Below are positions 14,039 to 22,509 of a DNA stretch of 27,497 nt, piece by piece. How positions within the stretch are numbered: position 1 is the first letter of the stretch; every line of letters begins with the position of its first letter. Under the pieces are notes generated by a model, which made no database searches, was not told where the DNA came from, and saw nothing but the letters and a program-made list of their open reading frames with translations. A program made the translations under genes and the position numbers. Origin of the DNA: CAZXCK01 sp964639225 (GTDB taxonomy: Bacteria; Chloroflexota; Anaerolineae; Aggregatilineales; Phototrophicaceae); contig CAZXCK010000048.1 in NCBI GenBank assembly GCA_964639225.1, forward strand, positions 1 to 27,497, written 5' to 3'.

Positions 14039-15157
14039 ATGAAGAAACTGCTGTCATTTGTACTGGTTGTTGCCCTGGTTCTACTGGTCCCGGCTGTGGC
14101 TGCTCAGGAAGGCGATCCCCTGTGCCTGAACCTGAGCGCCGAAGATTGCGCGGTTCTGACTGCTGCTTCCGCGAACACCAATACCATTAGCTCGTTTACC
14201 CAGACTTTCTACATTGACCTGAACGTAAGTGGCATTAGCCTGCTGACGGGTGGCACGGAAGACTCGATCTCTGCGGAGATCTCCGGCAGCGGCCCGTTTG
14301 TGGTGGGTGCGGCGGGTGAAATTCCGTTCGCCCTGGGTCTGGATATGGATGTTGCTTTCAGTGACGGCGTGGAGACCATCGCTGGATCGCTGCCGTTTGT
14401 GATTGTGGACGATGTACTCTACACGCTGGGCGAGGAAATGCCGGGCGATGGCCGCATCATCGGCATTCCGCTCAACGAAGAGACCCTGGCTATGCTCGAC
14501 CTGGGCGACCTCTCCGGTGGTCTGCTGCCGCTTGAGACCGATGATCTGCTGGGTGGCGATGACATGATGGCGCCGCCGGAGACGATCGGTGACCTGTTCG
14601 GTGTTGACGGCGCCATTATGGGTGGTGCCGATGAGTTTGTTCTGCGTTACACCGACTACCAGCGCCTGCCGGACGCTGTTGTGCTTGACCAGACGATGTA
14701 TCCTTTCGCCCTGACAGTGGACCTGACCGGCATGGTCCGGTCGCCTGAGGTGCAGGAACTGGTCGGCGAGGTGCTGGGTCTGGCCGATATGTTCGCCGAG
14801 ACGGATGACGAGATGATGGCGGACCCGATGGTTGGCATGCTGCTGGGCCTTGTCCCCATGCTGCTGGAAGGCATCGAGGGCGAAATCGCTGTGACCCAGT
14901 ATGTGGGCGCGGACGACAACTACATCCGCAAGCTGACCTTCGAACTGGACCTGGTGCTTGACCTGGGTATGCTGTTCGGTATGGGCGAACCGCAGGAAGG
15001 CGCGCCGGAGTTCCCGCCGATCACCGTTGACCTGATCTTCGACGTTGAACTGACCGACGTCAATGAAGACCTGGTTGTGACGGCCCCCGAAGGCGCGGTT
15101 ATCCTGACGCCGGAAGAACTCGAAGCGATGTCGTCGGGTATGGGCGGTGGTTTCTAA
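14039..15157 (+). CDS. Acidic exported protein of unknown function
   Basis: The 372-residue product has a clear signal peptide (MKKLLSFVLVVALVLLVPAV, likely cleaved after VAA near residue 22). The mature protein is very rich in Asp, Glu, Leu, Met and Gly with few basic residues. Two cysteines (C29 and C37) near the mature N-terminus could form a disulfide; there is no lipobox. The body alternates strand-like segments (TQTFYIDLNVSG; EFVLRYTDYQRLPD; ITVDLIFDVELTDVN), reminiscent of LolA/LppX-like folds that bind lipids, but I cannot assign a family. AAGGAG lies 12 nt before the ATG, slightly long. A nearer out-of-frame ATG at 14029 lies only 2 nt from the Shine-Dalgarno and is unlikely to be used. 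It is a single-gene unit with promoter and terminator. Confidence 0.88.
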   Translation: MKKLLSFVLVVALVLLVPAVAAQEGDPLCLNLSAEDCAVLTAASANTNTISSFTQTFYIDLNVSGISLLTGGTEDSISAEISGSGPFVVGAAGEIPFALGLDMDVAFSDGVETIAGSLPFVIVDDVLYTLGEEMPGDGRIIGIPLNEETLAMLDLGDLSGGLLPLETDDLLGGDDMMAPPETIGDLFGVDGAIMGGADEFVLRYTDYQRLPDAVVLDQTMYPFALTVDLTGMVRSPEVQELVGEVLGLADMFAETDDEMMADPMVGMLLGLVPMLLEGIEGEIAVTQYVGADDNYIRKLTFELDLVLDLGMLFGMGEPQEGAPEFPPITVDLIFDVELTDVNEDLVVTAPEGAVILTPEELEAMSSGMGGGF

Positions 15158-15189
15158 ACCCATCCGCTGATCCTTCAGCGCAATACACG

Positions 15190-15223
15190 CAGGTCGCCTC
15201 ACTTAATGGGGCGGCCTGTTTTT
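15190..15223 (+). terminator. Intrinsic terminator
   Basis: A 9-bp stem with one G-U pair (15190-15198 with 15210-15218) and an 11-nt loop is followed by TTTTT. It ends the transcript of the acidic exported protein. Confidence 0.82.
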
Positions 15224-15288
15224 ATGGATGGTGCCCGGCGGTTAGTCACGTAGGCAAATCGTCGCTATACGGCACCCAGCCCCTTGAT

Positions 15289-15294
15289 TATAAT
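15289..15294 (+). promoter_or_regulatory. Consensus -10 box before the membrane TPR gene
   Basis: A perfect TATAAT lies 78 nt before the ATG at 15373. No -35 box is visible at 16-18 bp. Confidence 0.45.
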
Positions 15295-15372
15295 GACGCC
15301 ATTCTGGCAGCTTGTGCGCTGGCGCTGCACGGGAAGCGCGACAGCGCCGGTAAGCGGAGATACCCGGTAAAT

Positions 15373-16521
15373 ATGTTCTCAATTGATGATACCCAGCCCA
15401 CCGCCCCCGTTCGGCCTGAACACTGGCAGCAGCCCGCGCCGCCCGACGACGAAGGCGGCGCTTCTGGCGGTCCCGGATGCCTGGTGTGGGGCGCGCTGGG
15501 CGTGATGGGCGTGCTCTTCTCACTGGCGATTGTCGTCCTGGCGGGGACGGCGGGCTGGACCGAAGGCCAGCGCCTGGGCGACCGTCACGCCAGCGCCACC
15601 CAGGCCCGGCAGATCGAGGAACAGCTCACCCGCATTCCCGAAGACGTCGCCGAAGGCAACGAATATCTCATTGGCCTGCGTCTCAACTTCCTGGAGACAC
15701 TGGCACCCAACCTGAATACGGTCCCCGGCCTGCGGCAGACAGCGACGGCGGTACACCTCAGCAACAACCAGCCCACCGCCACGACCACCGCTACCGAAGT
15801 TCCGCCAATGGTCGAGGACGTGCCGCCTGTCGAGGATACACCGCCTGCCGTCGTCGATGACGATGATGCGACCTCGGATGGGCTGGCTTTTGACCTGGAC
15901 ACCCTGCTGGACGAAGCCCGGCAGTCGATGGCGCTGCGCGAATATGGCGAAGCCTACGAAACGCTCGACGTGATTATTCGCATCGACCCGAACTATCAGC
16001 GCACGCTGGTGCGCGATCTCACGCACGAAGCGCTGATATCATGGGCACTGACGCTTTTCCGCACTGCTGACCTGGATGACCTGGCCGAGGCTATCCGCGT
16101 CACCGACCTCGCAGAGAACTACGGCGATGTCGGCGATCTGAGCTATGAGCGTTTTATGGCCGAGCAGTATCTGGATGTACAGCGCACTATCGGCACTGGC
16201 AACCACGCACGCGCCATCCGTATGCTGACGGACCTTATCAACAACTATCAGGCGACCTATAAAGGTGTCGATTTCCGTCAGATGCTGTTCAACGAGTACG
16301 TGGCTTACGGTGACGCCTGGGGATTTGGCGGCCAGTACTGCCAGGCAGTGACACAGTACAACATGGCGCTGAATCTGTTCAGTAATGCGTCGGTGGCGGC
16401 GAAACGAGATAACGCTCAGGAAATCTGTGAGCGCGGCCCGCTGCTGACGCCGGGTGCGCCTGGTAGCGAGGGCGGTAACGACTCGCAGCCGGTCGCGCCG
16501 ATTGGCGTGCCGGGCACCTAG
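15373..16521 (+). CDS. Membrane-anchored TPR-like protein
   Basis: The 382-residue product has a Pro-rich N-terminal cytoplasmic tail (1-33), one transmembrane segment (about 36-61, CLVWGALGVMGVLFSLAIVV), a charged segment, and a low-complexity Thr/Pro/Glu/Asp linker (about 125-165). A helical region (about 170-360) follows with TPR-like pairs such as DEARQSMALREYGEAYETLD and GGQYCQAVTQYNMALNLF. With one N-terminal membrane span, the TPR part is probably outside the cytoplasm. It is likely a protein-protein interaction scaffold; I cannot name a family. The Shine-Dalgarno is weak (GGAG 13 nt before the ATG). The gene ends 4 nt from the stop of the convergent FAD gene. Confidence 0.85.
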   Translation: MFSIDDTQPTAPVRPEHWQQPAPPDDEGGASGGPGCLVWGALGVMGVLFSLAIVVLAGTAGWTEGQRLGDRHASATQARQIEEQLTRIPEDVAEGNEYLIGLRLNFLETLAPNLNTVPGLRQTATAVHLSNNQPTATTTATEVPPMVEDVPPVEDTPPAVVDDDDATSDGLAFDLDTLLDEARQSMALREYGEAYETLDVIIRIDPNYQRTLVRDLTHEALISWALTLFRTADLDDLAEAIRVTDLAENYGDVGDLSYERFMAEQYLDVQRTIGTGNHARAIRMLTDLINNYQATYKGVDFRQMLFNEYVAYGDAWGFGGQYCQAVTQYNMALNLFSNASVAAKRDNAQEICERGPLLTPGAPGSEGGNDSQPVAPIGVPGT

Positions 16522-16525
16522 CGCG

Positions 16526-17494
16526 TTACAGGTAGCGCAGCCAGCGCCTGACGCGCTCGGCGGCGTAAATGCCGGAGAGGATACGTTCGTCGAGGCAGGG
16601 TGGGGCGCTGCTGCTGATGTAATCGCTGCCGGCCAGGGCCACCCCCTGCGGCAGATGCGGCTCGATGGCGCGTATGGTATTCAGATGACCGGCGTCGCGC
16701 CACATGACCGGGTCGCTTTCTGGCCAGTGGTGGATGTGATCGGCGGCGGGGTTGGCGGGCCAGCCCATCAGCGCGGTGATCTCACCCACCGGGTCGGCTG
16801 GCAGCCCGTAGACCGGGTCGAAGCGCAGCCCGACCTGCGCCAGCAGACCACCCGGCGGCACCCGACCGGGCAAACTGGTCACGGCCACGCTGGTCAGCGG
16901 ATAGCCTTCTGGTATATGGTCGTTGAAGTCGGCGGCGGACAGGTTCTCATAACCCAACGAAACATAGGCGATAGTATCGTAGCGATAATCGAGCAGTCGC
17001 ATGGCGATCTCTGGTACCAGCGTGTACAGCATGCGTTCGGCGTAGCGGGCTGGCGCCGCGATGACAATAGCCCGTGCCGCCATCAGGATGCCGTTTTCCA
17101 GGCACACGCCGAAGCTGTGGCCATCGGCATCCAGGAAACCCAGCGAACTGACGGCCATGCGCAGCATTACGGTGGACCGGATGCTGGTCCGCATGGCTTC
17201 CACCAGCGCGTGAGTCCCCTGCTCGAAAATCACAGCGCCGGGGCCGTCGATATGAATAGCCTCTTCGCTGATTGGCTCCAGTTCGCGCACGTAGGCGGCG
17301 AAGTAGGCGATATCGTGAACAGGAAGGCGCATCGGCCCGCAGTCGAAGATGAAATCGCCCATGCGCACACTGTTCAGGCTGCCACCCAGGCGGCGTTTGA
17401 CTTCGATCAATGTGCAGTCCAGCCCTGCCGCCTCTAACTCGCGGACAGCGGCCAGCCCACTGATACCCCCGCCAATGACAACCACATCGCGCAT
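16526..17494 (-). CDS. FAD-dependent amine oxidase/protoporphyrinogen oxidase-like oxidoreductase
   Basis: The 322-residue product opens with the dinucleotide-binding motif VVVIGGGISGLAAVREL followed by LIEVKRRLGGSL, the ADP-binding and GG motifs of the flavin amine oxidase superfamily (HemG/HemY, phytoene desaturase, MAO). The end PQGVALAGSDYISSSAPP plus RILSGIYAAERVRRWL is the C-terminal FAD-contact region. At 322 residues it is shorter than the usual 430-500, apparently with a reduced substrate domain, and no other heme or carotenoid gene is nearby. The substrate is therefore open. The ATG is 4 nt after the SDR stop, so the two are translationally coupled and probably act together. Confidence 0.82.
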   Translation of the reverse strand: MRDVVVIGGGISGLAAVRELEAAGLDCTLIEVKRRLGGSLNSVRMGDFIFDCGPMRLPVHDIAYFAAYVRELEPISEEAIHIDGPGAVIFEQGTHALVEAMRTSIRSTVMLRMAVSSLGFLDADGHSFGVCLENGILMAARAIVIAAPARYAERMLYTLVPEIAMRLLDYRYDTIAYVSLGYENLSAADFNDHIPEGYPLTSVAVTSLPGRVPPGGLLAQVGLRFDPVYGLPADPVGEITALMGWPANPAADHIHHWPESDPVMWRDAGHLNTIRAIEPHLPQGVALAGSDYISSSAPPCLDERILSGIYAAERVRRWLRYL

Positions 17495-17498
17495 GTTG

Positions 17499-18392
17499 TT
17501 ACGCCGTTTCGGTTTGTTGGATACCCGTCATCTGCTCGCTGATTTCCCACAGTCGCAGCCAATCGGCCTGTTTCATCGAGGCTTTGCTGCTGGGCTTGGG
17601 CTGGTTTTTCACGAAATAACTGCCGCTGATGCCGGCTACTTCCGGCGACGACGCCAGATAGATCGATGTGCGCGCGCCCTGTTCCGCGCTGAGCTGGAAC
17701 GGACGCAGCAGCGTGAGGAATCCCTTCGACAGCGCGCCGAAGAAACCATCGTTGTTTTTGCCGAAGCCAGTGTTGACCAGACCCGGATGCAGGGCGTTGG
17801 TCGTCACCGGCGCGCCAACCCGATCCAGACGGCGCGCCAGTTCGTAGGTGAACATGACATTCGCCAGTTTGGTCATGGCGTAAACGTTGAAGGCGTTGTA
17901 GCCGCGAGAGCCGTCCAGGTTGTCGAAGTTGATGCGGGCCGCTTTATGCGCATCTGACGACACATTCACGATGCGCGCCCGATCCTGCCCGGTGCCTGTT
18001 GCTTTCAGGGTGTCCAGCAGCAGGTGCGTCAGCAAAAAGTAACTGAGGTGGTTCAGGGCGAAGGTGCGCTCGTAGCCTTCGCTGGTGATCTCACGCTCGG
18101 TGAACATCATGCCAGCGTTGTTGACCAGCACATGCAGCCGGTCATAACGCGCCTTGAAGGCTTCCGCCAGCCGGCGAACCTCACTCATCAGCGCCAGGTC
18201 GGCGATCATGTACTCGACCTGAGGGTTGCCGGTGTCGGCTGTGATGGTATCGACGACGCGCTCGGCTTTGCTCTGGTTGCGCCCGACGAGGATTACCGTC
18301 GCGCCCATACGCGCCAGTTCGCGGGCTGTCACCTCGCCGATGCCGTTGGTCGCGCCGGTCACCATGACCACCTGGCCATTCATATCACTCAT
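17499..18392 (-). CDS. Short-chain dehydrogenase/reductase (retinol dehydrogenase-like)
   Basis: A classical SDR of 297 residues that uses NAD(P)(H). All family motifs are present: TGATNGIG (12-19), VGRN (36-39) favouring NADP, NNAG (91-94), NVSS (143-146) and the catalytic YAMTK (Y171, K175), followed by LHPGLVNTGF. The closest general type is the WWOX/retinol-dehydrogenase-like group, which often acts on lipophilic alcohols or ketones. The ATG at 18392 gives the normal N-terminus and follows GGGAG, 11 nt away; a reading from 18452 would add about 20 residues with no SDR match. It is the first gene of a pair with the FAD oxidoreductase. Confidence 0.93.
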   Translation of the reverse strand: MSDMNGQVVMVTGATNGIGEVTARELARMGATVILVGRNQSKAERVVDTITADTGNPQVEYMIADLALMSEVRRLAEAFKARYDRLHVLVNNAGMMFTEREITSEGYERTFALNHLSYFLLTHLLLDTLKATGTGQDRARIVNVSSDAHKAARINFDNLDGSRGYNAFNVYAMTKLANVMFTYELARRLDRVGAPVTTNALHPGLVNTGFGKNNDGFFGALSKGFLTLLRPFQLSAEQGARTSIYLASSPEVAGISGSYFVKNQPKPSSKASMKQADWLRLWEISEQMTGIQQTETA

Positions 18393-18496
18393 GTTGTATG
18401 TGCTCCCTGGTCTCGCCTTTGATATACACAGATGGCATATCATAAACCGCACACATAAAGACAGGCTTAATGGCGGTGCGAGCAGTTGATAAGACG

Positions 18497-18808
18497 TTAA
18501 AGCTGGTAGCGATTCTCAAACCGGACGATTTTGCGCCGGTAGTGAAGGGTGTAGGCTTTGAGTTGATCTTCCGCCTGTTCAAAGCGGTCATCGGTGAGGA
18601 TAGCGCGCAGCAGCAGCGCGTTTTCCGCCACCAGATCAACCTGCCGCTCCGGATAGTCGCTGCCCAGCACCTGCCAGGCGAAGATCATATGCAGGCCCAG
18701 TTCCTGCATGGTGGGCACAAATTCCCTCAGCATATAACGGTAGTATTGCTCATACCGGTCTGGACGGATGTCGAACTGCAACATCACTCGATGAGAGGGT
18801 TCAATCAT
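18497..18808 (-). CDS. Small NIPSNAP-like protein
   Basis: The 103-residue product looks like a single ferredoxin-like alpha/beta domain of the NIPSNAP or dimeric alpha-beta barrel type. It shows MLQFDIRPDRYEQYYRYMLR, then EFVPTMQELGLHMIFAWQVL, the pattern in which a conserved Trp ends a strand. Function is unknown; such domains often bind small molecules or form dimers. The start at 18808 is the first Met of the domain. It sits two nt after the 9-mer CGCATTGTG on the minus strand. A longer reading to 19282 would overlap the divergent TPR gene and is a by-product of that gene's composition. Confidence 0.65.
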   Translation of the reverse strand: MIEPSHRVMLQFDIRPDRYEQYYRYMLREFVPTMQELGLHMIFAWQVLGSDYPERQVDLVAENALLLRAILTDDRFEQAEDQLKAYTLHYRRKIVRFENRYQL

Positions 18809-18810
18809 CA

Positions 18811-18874
18811 CACAATGCGACCTTTTATGTCCATGCGTATGATTGTAACATATGGGTCGGAAATGCGCATTGTG
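18811..18874. repeat. Inverted repeat spanning a divergent promoter region
   Basis: CACAATGCG (18811-18819) and CGCATTGTG (18866-18874) are perfect 9-bp inverted repeats, 46 nt apart. On each strand the 9-mer CGCATTGTG lies shortly before the start codon: 2 nt before the NIPSNAP-like gene and 16 nt before the large TPR gene. It could be a paired operator or a shared leader element. Confidence 0.45.
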
Positions 18875-18890
18875 AGGCCCGGTATCGACG

Positions 18891-21368
18891 ATGGCTGATT
18901 TACAGCAGCAAATCAATGACCTGCGTGAAAAACTGGAAGCGCTGCGCGGGCGTGCCGGCGGTGGCGATGTGACTCGCGATGTCGCCGCGCTGGAACGGCA
19001 GGCGCGCGAACTGCTCTCTGACGCCAAGAACACACCACACGAAGCTGCCGCCCAGGCGTTGTTTGGCGATGTGGCGCGCCTGCACAACCCCACCTCACCG
19101 ACGACGGCCAGCGTGCGCGGTCTGCTGCGCCGGGCACGCATTCGCATCGAGATCGCCGGCGATGAAGACGACATCGACGAAGCGATCGATATTCTGTCTG
19201 AGGCGCTGGCACTTAACCCTAACGACGAGGACACCATCGCGCTGCTGCAGCAGGCCGGCAGCCGGTCGTCGCAGGCCGCCATGCGCGTCAGTGACCTGTT
19301 TAACCGTTACAAAATCGAGCAGGATGCCGCGCCAGTCGCTGCCCAGCCAGAAGCCGCCGCGCCATCGCCTGCTGATGAGTCACTGGTCCAGCCCGCCGAT
19401 CAGCCGGCTGATAGCGAGCCTGATGGCGACGAGTCCGCACCAGCCACCATTTCGGAAGTGTCATCTGCTGCCCGTAATGCCGAGCCAGCGCCACCGCGCT
19501 ATACGGGTTCGACGCGCGCGCCACAGCAGACGCGCGCCCAGGGTGGAAATCGGGGTGGCGAGACGGGGGGGCACTCTGAAGTTGATGCGCTGCTCTCCAA
19601 CCTGACCGAAGCCTATTATGCCGGTGAGTATCAGCAGACGGTCGAGATCGCTAACCGTATTCTGTCGCAGCAGGCCGATAACAGCGCCGCCAAAGAATAC
19701 CGCGAAAAAGCTGAGGACAACCTGATTCGCGGTGTGGTGCCCGATCACCGTATTCCTTTTGACGCGCGTGTGGCGTTTAACCGGGCCAATTCGCTGGTGC
19801 GCGCCGGTAACTACGAAGAGGCCGAACGCCTGTATCGTGAAGCGCGCGACCTGGCCGAGCGCAGCGGCATCCTGAGCTGGAAAGACGCCGAGCAGGCCAT
19901 GCTCGACATTCAGGACCTGGCGCTGGCCCGCGAGCTGCTTAACGAGGGCGACCGGTTGATGGCGACCGATAACTGGTCCGATGCCATCCGCCGCTATGAA
20001 GGCGCCCTGCGCGTGGTCCCCAACGATCCGCAGGCCGAAGAACGCCTGGAAATGGTGCGCCGCGTCCAGCAGGAAGCCGATCAGGCGGCGGTCAAGCTGA
20101 GTATGCTCAGCGGGTCGCTGTCGGAGCAGGCGGTCCAGTTGCAGAACGTGCTGGCGTCGCTGGCGCGTGTTCGGCAGCTTCTGCCGGGCAGCCAGCGCCT
20201 GGGCCAGATTCAGACCGACGCCAACAACCGGCTGGCTTCTATCAAGGGCCAGTTGCACGATCAGGCGCAGTCGGCGCTGACGCGCGCCATGAACGCCATC
20301 TCCATCGACGAGCGGCTGATGCTCAGTAACGAGGCCACACGCCTGCTGGAGCTGGCCGTCGAACTGGACCCCGGCGACGATCACCTGTCCAAGCTGATGA
20401 TGGAAGCGCGCAGCCAGGCCAGCGCCGCCCAGCGCGCCCGCCAGATGATCGAGCGGGCGGCGGCGCTCATCGCCCAGAATTTCGACTCCGAGCTGTCGCA
20501 GGCGCGCACCATGCTGGCCGAACTCCGTGACTATGCTCAGGACGAGCGCTATCGCAGCAGCGTTAACGAGCTGTTTTCGCGCCATCTGGAACGCGCCGAA
20601 ATCGCTATGGACGAGGGCGACACCGCCGAGGCCGCCACCTGGATCGAGGCCATGCGCGAGGAACCGTTCCGGCTGCTGGGCCGCCGCGCCGAAGTTCAGC
20701 GCCTGGAAAATGAAGTTCGTCGCGATCGCCAGCGCCGGGTGCTGATGGTGGGCAGCATCATCGGCATGATTATCATCGTGTTGGGCGTGGCGGGCTTCCT
20801 CACTCGCGACCAGTGGCAGCCGATCATCAATCCGCCCCCGACCGATACACCGACCATCACACCTGTTCCTAGCGATACGCCACTGCCGACAGAGACGCCG
20901 CTGCCCACCGATACGGCGACCGCGACCGTCACGGCGACCGCGACCGAAACGCCGACGTTCACCGTGACGCCATCGCTGACGGTGACACCCTCGGAGACCC
21001 CGACTCATACGGCGACGCCCACCCATACGTCGACGCCTACGGCGACGCCGACCGATACATCGACGCCGACGCCGACCGACACACCGACCATCACGCCGAC
21101 GCCGGAATCGTTGTGTGATGTGATCGTGCCAGGGCCAGACGGAATCAACGTGCGCGCCGAACCGGCGCTTAACTCGCGCATCATTACCATTCTGTCGGCC
21201 TCGCAGTTTATGCAGGTCTTTGAGCAGCGTGCTGGCAGCCAGGGGATCGCCTGGTACCGCATACGCACGGATGTCGCCGGCAATCGCGTCGAGGGTTGGG
21301 TGCGCTCCGATACAGTGGATGTTGTCGGGCGTGAGTGCCCGCCGCTTATCGTTTTGCCGGAGGAGTAG
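18891..21368 (+). CDS. Large TPR protein with transmembrane segment, Thr/Pro stalk and SH3-like C-terminal domain
   Basis: The 825-residue product has four parts. Residues 1-130 are helical and start with a coiled coil (LQQQINDLREKLEALRGR). An Ala/Pro-rich linker spans about 140-220. A long TPR/coiled region (about 225-610) follows, with units such as NRANSLVRAGNYEEAERLYR and DNWSDAIRRYEGALRVVPND. One transmembrane segment (about 615-640) precedes a Thr/Pro-rich stalk (about 650-738, repeated TPTxT units). The C-terminal SH3b-like domain (about 742-815) contains GINVRAEPALNSRIITIL and GWVRSDTVDVVG. The TPR part is presumably cytoplasmic and the SH3b part outside, where it may bind peptidoglycan or protein. 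No catalytic domain is visible. It starts about 80 bp from the divergent NIPSNAP-like gene and ends at a shared terminator. Confidence 0.9.
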   Translation: MADLQQQINDLREKLEALRGRAGGGDVTRDVAALERQARELLSDAKNTPHEAAAQALFGDVARLHNPTSPTTASVRGLLRRARIRIEIAGDEDDIDEAIDILSEALALNPNDEDTIALLQQAGSRSSQAAMRVSDLFNRYKIEQDAAPVAAQPEAAAPSPADESLVQPADQPADSEPDGDESAPATISEVSSAARNAEPAPPRYTGSTRAPQQTRAQGGNRGGETGGHSEVDALLSNLTEAYYAGEYQQTVEIANRILSQQADNSAAKEYREKAEDNLIRGVVPDHRIPFDARVAFNRANSLVRAGNYEEAERLYREARDLAERSGILSWKDAEQAMLDIQDLALARELLNEGDRLMATDNWSDAIRRYEGALRVVPNDPQAEERLEMVRRVQQEADQAAVKLSMLSGSLSEQAVQLQNVLASLARVRQLLPGSQRLGQIQTDANNRLASIKGQLHDQAQSALTRAMNAISIDERLMLSNEATRLLELAVELDPGDDHLSKLMMEARSQASAAQRARQMIERAAALIAQNFDSELSQARTMLAELRDYAQDERYRSSVNELFSRHLERAEIAMDEGDTAEAATWIEAMREEPFRLLGRRAEVQRLENEVRRDRQRRVLMVGSIIGMIIIVLGVAGFLTRDQWQPIINPPPTDTPTITPVPSDTPLPTETPLPTDTATATVTATATETPTFTVTPSLTVTPSETPTHTATPTHTSTPTATPTDTSTPTPTDTPTITPTPESLCDVIVPGPDGINVRAEPALNSRIITILSASQFMQVFEQRAGSQGIAWYRIRTDVAGNRVEGWVRSDTVDVVGRECPPLIVLPEE
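20838..21110 (+). repeat. Degenerate tandem repeat encoding the Thr/Pro stalk
   Basis: The DNA repeats short units based on ACGCCGAC and ACCGATACA with period of about 6-12 nt, coding for TPT, TDT and TAT runs. Near-identical pieces recur, for example CACACCGACCATCACGCC against the start of the array (ATACACCGACCATCACACC). This kind of sequence can expand or contract by slippage. Confidence 0.8.
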
Positions 21369-21394
21369 CCCGCTGGCGAAGTGAACAGGCAATC

Positions 21395-21427
21395 AAAAAA
21401 CCAGGGACGCGCACCGTCCCTGGTTTT
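21395..21427 (-). terminator. Intrinsic terminator, bidirectional
   Basis: A perfect 11-bp stem (21399-21409 with 21415-21425) has a 5-nt loop. On the minus strand it is followed by six T (21400-21395), ending the rpoD transcript; on the plus strand by TTTTC, ending the large TPR gene. Confidence 0.9.
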
Positions 21428-21436
21428 CATTTGGGG

Positions 21437-22504
21437 CTACAGATAATCGCGCAGTTGGCGGCTGCGGCGCGGATGACGCAGCCTTCGCAGCGCGCGCCCT
21501 TCGATCTGCCGGATGCGCTCGCGGGTGAGGCCGAACTTCTGGCCGACCTCTTCCAGCGTGTAGCTGCGCCCGTTCTGCAGGCCGAAGCGCAGCCGCAGGA
21601 TACGCGCCTCGCGCGGTGTCAGCGTGCCCAGCATCTCCTCGATCTTCTCCTGGAGCAGGTTGTCGTAGGCGCTCTGCGACGGTGTGGGCGTGGTGTCGTT
21701 CTCGATGAAGTTACCCAGTTCGCTGTCCTCGTCTTCGCCGACTGGATGCTCCAGACTCAGCGGCTGCCACGAGACGCGCAGCATCCACTGGACCTTGCGC
21801 GGTTCCAGTTCCATCTGCTCGGCGATCTCTTCGAGCGATGGTGTGCGCCCGTGTTCCTGTTCCAGCTCGCGCACCACGCTGTACAGATGGCGGATGCGGT
21901 CGCTCATGTGGACGGGGACGCGGATGGTGCGGCCCTGGTCGGCGATGGCGCGGGTGATCGTCTGTCGAATCCACCATGTCGCATAGGTGCTGAAGCGGAA
22001 ACCGCGCCGGTAGTCGAACTTTTCGACGGCTTTCATCAAACCCAGGTTGCCTTCCTGGATCAGGTCGAGGAAGGGCACGCCGCGTGTCATATAGCGCTTG
22101 GCGATTGAAACCACCAGGCGGGTGTTGGCTCGGATAAGGTGGTCGCGGGCGTTGAGGCCGTCCTGGAGCGTGGCCTGTAGCTGGTCCGCGCGTGGGGAGT
22201 CCGGCTGCTTAAGCAGCTTGCGGCGGGCCTGTGTCCCGGCTTCGATGCGCCGCGCCAGACTGGTTTCTTCTTCGACACTAAGCAGCGGTACGCGCGCCAT
22301 CTCTTTCAGATACAGGCCTACGGTGTCATTCGAGGGTAGATCATAATCGTCATGCTCGTCGTCGTCCTCGTCTTCGAAACCGGCGTAATCGTCGTCTTCC
22401 TCCAGATATGGGTCCAGGTGACTGTCGTCACTATCCTGGCCTGGCTGTAGAATGCCAGCCATCAGGTCCGGATCAGCGTTATAATCGCTCGCATAATCAG
22501 ACAA
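21437..22504 (-). CDS. rpoD: RNA polymerase housekeeping sigma factor (group 1/2 sigma-70)
   Basis: The 355-residue product carries regions 1.2 (about 59-90, DTVGLYLKEMARVPLLS), 2 (118-197, with GNLGLMKAVEKFDYRRGFRF and STYATWWIRQTITRAI), 3, and 4 (TLTPREARILRLRFGL, then SYTLEEVGQKFGLTRERIRQ). It binds core polymerase and recognises the -10 and -35 boxes. Region 1.1 is missing; instead residues 35-54 are a very acidic stretch (EEDDDYAGFEDEDDDEHDDY), which might play the same DNA-mimic role. The likely start is TTG at 22504, because a G-rich Shine-Dalgarno region lies just upstream. The nearest in-frame ATG is residue 15. It follows yceD on the same strand by 112 nt. Whether it is the main sigma or a second group-1/2 sigma cannot be told from this window. 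Confidence 0.93.
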   Translation of the reverse strand: MSDYASDYNADPDLMAGILQPGQDSDDSHLDPYLEEDDDYAGFEDEDDDEHDDYDLPSNDTVGLYLKEMARVPLLSVEEETSLARRIEAGTQARRKLLKQPDSPRADQLQATLQDGLNARDHLIRANTRLVVSIAKRYMTRGVPFLDLIQEGNLGLMKAVEKFDYRRGFRFSTYATWWIRQTITRAIADQGRTIRVPVHMSDRIRHLYSVVRELEQEHGRTPSLEEIAEQMELEPRKVQWMLRVSWQPLSLEHPVGEDEDSELGNFIENDTTPTPSQSAYDNLLQEKIEEMLGTLTPREARILRLRFGLQNGRSYTLEEVGQKFGLTRERIRQIEGRALRRLRHPRRSRQLRDYL

Positions 22505-22509
22505 GACTT

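Noticed and set aside
13987..14190. Short plus-strand ORF overlapping the start of the acidic exported protein
   Set aside because: Its internal ATG is only 2 nt from the Shine-Dalgarno and the peptide is a frame-shifted reading of the signal peptide region.
14081..15202. Minus-strand open frame opposite the acidic exported protein
   Set aside because: No recognisable domain; the plus-strand gene has signal peptide, ribosome-binding site, promoter and terminator.
20838..21110. Possible CRISPR-like array
   Set aside because: The repeats are short, degenerate and in frame with a coding sequence; there are no spacers of uniform length and no cas genes.
19461..21392. Long minus-strand open frame opposite the large TPR gene
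   Set aside because: Composition is Arg/Gly/His-rich with no domain, and the Thr/Pro stalk on the other strand produces its repetitive Arg/Gly tail.
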